A stretch of 64,000 nt of DNA, from contig JAFWMQ010000007.1 of NCBI GenBank assembly GCA_017510605.1, positions 1 to 64,000 of the forward strand, given 5' to 3'. The position numbers were made by a program, and so were the translations under genes. The notes under the pieces were generated by a model. That model ran no database searches and was not told where the DNA came from. It saw nothing but the letters and a program-made list of their open reading frames with translations. Source of the stretch: Clostridiales bacterium. GTDB lineage: Bacteria > Bacillota > Clostridia > Saccharofermentanales > Saccharofermentanaceae. Positions 60,380 through 64,000 of this stretch are shown piece after piece (position 1 is the first letter of the stretch; the number at the start of each line of letters is the position of its first letter).

Positions 60380-62635
60380 TTATCCTCTTATCTGTTTAGC
60401 TGCAGCAACAAGATTTGTAAGACTCTTTACTGTCTCTTCATTTCCTCTTGTCTTAAGACCGCAGTCAGGATTTACCCAAAGCTTAGAATCTTCGATCTTT
60501 GCTCTCATCTTTGTCAGAGCATTAACTATTTCTTCAACCGAAGGAACACGCGGACTGTGGATGTCATAAACTCCCGGGCCGACTTCTGTCTTGAAGTTGT
60601 TCTCTTTAAGGGAATCAAGGATCTGGAGATCGGAACGTGATGCCTCGAAAGTGATGACATCTGCATCCATTGCATCTATTGCCGGAATGATGTCAGTAAA
60701 CTCGCTGTAGCACATATGAGTATGGATCTGAGTCTCCGGTTTTACTTTGCTGTGAACGAGTCTGAATGCGGGAATAGCAAAATCAAGATATTCGCTGTAC
60801 CAGTCACTCTTTCTGAGCGGCAGTTTCTCACGAAGGGCTGCCTCATCGATCTGTATAATGGTTATTCCGTTTGCTTCAAGATCAAGGACTTCATCTTTTA
60901 TAGCAAGAGCGATCTGAAGGATACTCTCCTTGATGGAGATATCTTCTCTCGGGAATGACCAGTTAAGGATTGTTACAGGTCCTGTGAGCATACCCTTTAC
61001 AGGCTTGTCTGTGCATGACTTGGCAAACTTTGACCACTCAACAGTGATGGGTTCTCTTCTTGAAACATCACCCCAGATGATAGGCGGCTTAACATTTCTT
61101 GTTCCGTAAGACTGGACCCATGCTTTTTCAGTGAAGACATAGCCATTCAGATGCTCACCGAAATACTCGACCATGTCATTACGCTCGAATTCACCGTGTA
61201 CAAGGACATCGAGTCCGATCTCTTCCTGAAGTTTTATGCATTCAGCGATCTTTTTCCTGTTGAATTCGATATATTCTTCTTTGGATTTAAGGCCCTTCTT
61301 GAACTCCTGTCTGTTCTTTCTGACATCCTGTGTCTGGGGGAAAGATCCGATCGTCGTTGTCGGGAACAGCGGAAGATTCAATATTTTCTTTTGTATCTTT
61401 TCTCTCTCCTCGAAAACAGGAAGTCTTACATAATCTGCGTCTGTGATTGCCGCAACCTTTGCCTGTACATCCTTATCCTCACTGTCTTTGCGGCCCTCGA
61501 AAAGTTTCTGATTATTCTTATAGATATCACTGTTTTCATAGTCACTACCTGCAATCTGAGCGATCTCGGAAAGTTCTGTCAGCTTTTCTTCCGCAAAAGC
61601 AAAATGCTTCTTATAATCGTCTGAAAGCTTCGTCTCGTTTTCAAGTGTGTAAGGAACATGGAGAAGCGAGCAGGAAGTACCGATGACTACGTTACCAATG
61701 CCTGTCTCGCTTAATACCGACAATGTCTTCTTATAGTCGTTTCTCCAGATATTCTTGCCGTTTACCAGACCTGCAACAAGGACCTTATCTGCAGGAAAGC
61801 CGTTTGTCTTTACTAGATCAAGAGTCTTTCTGCCTTCAACAAAATCAAGACCGATAAGATCAAAATCAAGTTTGATGACTTCAGTGTAAATATCCCTGAT
61901 ATCGCCGAAATAGGTCTGGAGCAAAACTTTGCTCCCGTTCTTGTTTGCAAGGATCTGTGAATAGATCGACTTGAACAGTTCGATATCATTGTTATCAAGA
62001 TCTCTTACGAGATAAGGTTCATCGTATTCAATAACTTCAGCACCCTTGGATGCAAGAACCGATACAAGCTTTATATATTCATCTGTAAGTTTTGCAGATA
62101 CATCACCTATCTTCCTTGAACCGGTAAACTTTGCAAGCTTTAGGAATGTAAAAGGTCCGATAAGAGCAACCTTTGTCTCAACACCAAGAAGTTTTGCTTC
62201 GACATAATCGCTAACCGGCTTATCACCGGTAAGTCTTATCTCTGTATCATCATCGATCTCGGGTACAAGATAATGGTAATTTGTGTTGAACCACTTTTTC
62301 ATCGCGAGAGCTTTAACATTACCCTTATCTCCCTGATATCCTCTGGCAAGTGCAAAATATGTCTCAAGTTCAGACAGACCAAGATCCTTATATCTCTGCG
62401 GAATGATATTGAAAAGAAATGCCGTATCAAGAACGTTATCATAGAAAGAAAAATCATTAGAAGAGATATACGTGATCCCTGCTTCTTTCTGCTTAAGAAG
62501 ATCTTCTTTCCTGATATTTTTAGCGACTTCCCTAAGAGCATTCTCATCGATCTCGCCTGCAAAGAACTTCTCCGAAGCGAACTTGAGTTCCCTGTCTTTA
62601 CCGATTCTCGGATATCCGATTACTGATGTATTCAT
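60380..62635 (-). CDS. metE: Cobalamin-independent methionine synthase
   Basis: This 751-residue protein transfers a methyl group from 5-methyl-THF to homocysteine. It has the two-barrel layout of MetE: the N-terminal barrel (opening [16 protein letters not shown]) and the C-terminal catalytic barrel ([16 protein letters not shown]). The zinc ligands are present: His and Cys in [10 protein letters not shown], the glutamate in TFEASRSD and the cysteine in [10 protein letters not shown]. It is first in the metE-metF operon, with a LysR regulator divergent from it. Confidence 0.97.
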   Translation of the reverse strand: MNTSVIGYPRIGKDRELKFASEKFFAGEIDENALREVAKNIRKEDLLKQKEAGITYISSNDFSFYDNVLDTAFLFNIIPQRYKDLGLSELETYFALARGYQGDKGNVKALAMKKWFNTNYHYLVPEIDDDTEIRLTGDKPVSDYVEAKLLGVETKVALIGPFTFLKLAKFTGSRKIGDVSAKLTDEYIKLVSVLASKGAEVIEYDEPYLVRDLDNNDIELFKSIYSQILANKNGSKVLLQTYFGDIRDIYTEVIKLDFDLIGLDFVEGRKTLDLVKTNGFPADKVLVAGLVNGKNIWRNDYKKTLSVLSETGIGNVVIGTSCSLLHVPYTLENETKLSDDYKKHFAFAEEKLTELSEIAQIAGSDYENSDIYKNNQKLFEGRKDSEDKDVQAKVAAITDADYVRLPVFEEREKIQKKILNLPLFPTTTIGSFPQTQDVRKNRQEFKKGLKSKEEYIEFNRKKIAECIKLQEEIGLDVLVHGEFERNDMVEYFGEHLNGYVFTEKAWVQSYGTRNVKPPIIWGDVSRREPITVEWSKFAKSCTDKPVKGMLTGPVTILNWSFPREDISIKESILQIALAIKDEVLDLEANGITIIQIDEAALREKLPLRKSDWYSEYLDFAIPAFRLVHSKVKPETQIHTHMCYSEFTDIIPAIDAMDADVITFEASRSDLQILDSLKENNFKTEVGPGVYDIHSPRVPSVEEIVNALTKMRAKIEDSKLWVNPDCGLKTRGNEETVKSLTNLVAAAKQIRG

Positions 62636-62674
62636 TTGAATATTCCTCCAACAGATTCTTTTTTATTGGTTAGG

Positions 62675-62703
62675 AGTATATGCCCACTGTTTCAATAGGT
62701 AAA
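62675..62703 (-). promoter_or_regulatory. Promoter of the metE-metF operon
   Basis: On the minus strand TTTACC (62703-62698) and TATACT (62680-62675) are 17 nt apart. The -35 is weak (4 of 6), as expected for an activated promoter. The possible regulator-binding repeats lie directly upstream (62727-62771). Confidence 0.62.
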
Positions 62704-62726
62704 ATACGATTATCCTGCGTCAGTCC

Positions 62727-62771
62727 ATAGATAAAATCTATTGCAAGTGATAGACTATTATCGCAATCTAT
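62727..62771. promoter_or_regulatory. LysR operator region between metE and its regulator
   Basis: Three related palindromic sets lie in 45 nt: ATAGAT-aaa-ATCTAT (62727-62741), CTAT-tgcaagtg-ATAG, and ATAGAC-tattatcgca-ATCTAT. Such ATAG/CTAT half-sites match the pattern of LysR-family operators. They sit upstream of metE and of the regulator's own gene. Confidence 0.6.
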
Positions 62772-62789
62772 CAAAGGAGAACCATATAC

Positions 62790-63707
62790 ATGACATATAA
62801 ACAACTTCAATATATAGTCACCGTTGCAGAAGAAGGAAACATTACAAGCGCTGCAAAGAAGCTGTTTATTGCCCAGCCCAGCCTCACTTCTGCTATAAGG
62901 GAACTCGAAAGCGAATACGGAATAACGATCTTTTCGAGATCCAACAAAGGAATAAAGACCACACCGGAAGGTGAAGAATTTCTGGGATATGCAAGGCAGG
63001 TCCTGGATCAGACAACACTTATAGAGGAACGATACAAAGGCAAAAACTCAGGAAAACTCAAATTCTTCGTATCAGCACAGCATTACTCTTTTGCCGTTGA
63101 AGCGTTTGTTGAACTGCTTAAAAGGACCGGTGCAGACAAATACGAATTCCATATGCGCGAGACACAGACCTTCAACATTATTGACGATGTGGCACATCTG
63201 AGAAGTGAGATCGGGATACTATATCTGAATAAGTTCAATGAGGAAGTAATAAGGAAAACTTTGAGAGACAACAACTTATCATTTACTCCCCTTTTCACTG
63301 CCAGACCACATGTCTTTATCGGTAAGAATTCACCGCTCTCAAAGAAAAAAAGCCTGACATTAGAAGACTTAAAACCTTATCCGAGACTCTCATATGAACA
63401 GGGAAGCCACAACTCATTCTATTTCTCCGAGGAGATCCTGAGCACTGTTGACAGCGACAAAGAACTAGTCGTTCTTGACCGTGCCACGCTCTTCAATCTG
63501 CTTATCGGTCTGAACGGATACACAATCTGCAGCGGCGTGATAAACGAAGAACTGAACGGTCCCAATATCATCGCTAAAAAACTGAAAGTCGATGACTATA
63601 TGGAGATCGGCTATATTCTTCCGGGATCGATCCATCCGTCTCCCCTGACCTCGGAATTCATCAGCATACTTGAAAGCCTAACCCGGAGATCAAAGCAGCA
63701 TCACTGA
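62790..63707 (+). CDS. LysR-family regulator of metE-metF
   Basis: This 305-residue protein has the LysR layout: an N-terminal winged helix-turn-helix (residues 1-60; QYIVTVAEEGNITSAAKKLF and QPSLTSAIRELESEYG), then a two-lobed ligand-binding domain. It is divergent from metE across 154 nt, like MetR and related activators that sense homocysteine or O-acetylserine-type signals. The function is inferred from position; it may equally be an auto-regulated regulator of other genes. GGAG precedes the ATG. Confidence 0.88.
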   Translation: MTYKQLQYIVTVAEEGNITSAAKKLFIAQPSLTSAIRELESEYGITIFSRSNKGIKTTPEGEEFLGYARQVLDQTTLIEERYKGKNSGKLKFFVSAQHYSFAVEAFVELLKRTGADKYEFHMRETQTFNIIDDVAHLRSEIGILYLNKFNEEVIRKTLRDNNLSFTPLFTARPHVFIGKNSPLSKKKSLTLEDLKPYPRLSYEQGSHNSFYFSEEILSTVDSDKELVVLDRATLFNLLIGLNGYTICSGVINEELNGPNIIAKKLKVDDYMEIGYILPGSIHPSPLTSEFISILESLTRRSKQHH

Positions 63708-64000
63708 TCAAGATGTTCCTTTTTTGAGTTTTTCAGCAGATGTTCCGGATACCGGTGTTCTTTTCCCTCATAAGGATTCTCACCGAATTCGGAAAAAAGG
63801 AAATTCTTCTCAATAGATGAAACATTATCGACCTCACGGAGGTATCTTATGCCTCCGGCTGAGTACTCGTCAATTATGGGAGCAAAGTCTCCGAAGTTGT
63901 TATTCCTGTTCAGTATCAGATAAGTAATGAATAAAGCCAAAGACAATGCAGAGTAAACCCACATTCCAAAAAACATTGCATATATTAGAAAAAGATTGTC
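63701..64000 (-). CDS. Membrane protein, cut at the window edge
   Basis: The frame runs to the end of the window without a stop upstream, so the start is missing. About 100 codons remain: one or two membrane helices (DNLFLIYAMFFGMW and YSALSLALFITYLIL) followed by a hydrophilic tail (about 70 residues) rich in Glu and Lys. It may be a permease or a small membrane protein. It converges with the LysR gene and overlaps its end by 7 nt. Confidence 0.6.
   Translation of the reverse strand, partial: DNLFLIYAMFFGMWVYSALSLALFITYLILNRNNNFGDFAPIIDEYSAGGIRYLREVDNVSSIEKNFLFSEFGENPYEGKEHRYPEHLLKNSKKEHLDQ

Overview
The window looks like chromosomal DNA of an anaerobic Clostridia member (Firmicutes), most likely Lachnospiraceae or a related gut/rumen lineage. 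The evidence is the protein style (DUF975/CmpB, DUF2975, DUF4153-like, DUF362, GGDEF/EAL proteins with 7TM sensors, AddAB, a superoxide reductase, Rnf-type redox subunits), strong GGAGG ribosome-binding sites and moderate GC content. Most genes lie on the minus strand. No rRNA, CRISPR array, prophage or intact insertion sequence is visible. There is one tRNA gene.

Layout. 1-375 holds hairpins and a terminator-like stem. 376-5743 carries membrane proteins, an SDR oxidoreductase, a superoxide reductase, an RlmI-type rRNA methyltransferase and a conserved unknown protein. 5860-9034 carries a possible DNA-binding protein and a c-di-GMP protein (degenerate GGDEF plus EAL). 9082-15743 holds small membrane proteins and lipoproteins, a DUF2975/XRE/DUF4153-like operon, an anchored HAD phosphatase, and an AraC regulator with a DUF362 ferredoxin-like protein, divergent from a MATE exporter (15945-17390). 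17403-18748 is a queuosine-precursor unit: promoter, preQ1-I riboswitch, terminator, transporter and QueF. 18808-24833 is a same-strand cluster: HerA-like ATPase, lipoprotein, YdjG-like zinc-ribbon membrane protein, SPFH protein and lipoprotein. 24834-25636 is a repeat-rich, apparently gene-free stretch. 25637-37263 is a run of small accessory genes (PH-like, immunity-like, NUDIX, GNAT, HAD, transglutaminase, GGDEF, zinc ribbons), one of them frameshifted.

37434-40248 looks like a 2.7-kb islet next to tRNA-Arg(CCT): the 3' half of the tRNA is duplicated at its far end, and it carries three intact genes and a gene remnant. 40278-45276 is a tight four-gene operon with RnfC, RnfD, an enlarged RnfG-like protein and an unknown polytopic membrane protein. 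It lacks RnfA, RnfB and RnfE, and the usual covalent-FMN motifs are not seen. I consider it the best candidate for an undescribed system here. The housekeeping sigma factor lies just upstream. The rest is housekeeping or metabolic: zinc-ribbon protein, tadA, addA/addB, a solute-binding lipoprotein, a serine hydrolase, dcd, a GNAT, metE-metF with a divergent LysR regulator, and a membrane protein cut by the window edge.

How genes work together. The transporter and QueF would import and reduce preQ0 under preQ1 control. MetF supplies methyl-tetrahydrofolate to MetE, with the LysR protein as likely regulator. AddA and AddB form one recombination nuclease. The Rnf-like proteins probably form one membrane redox complex. 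The YdjG-like and SPFH proteins probably act together at the membrane.
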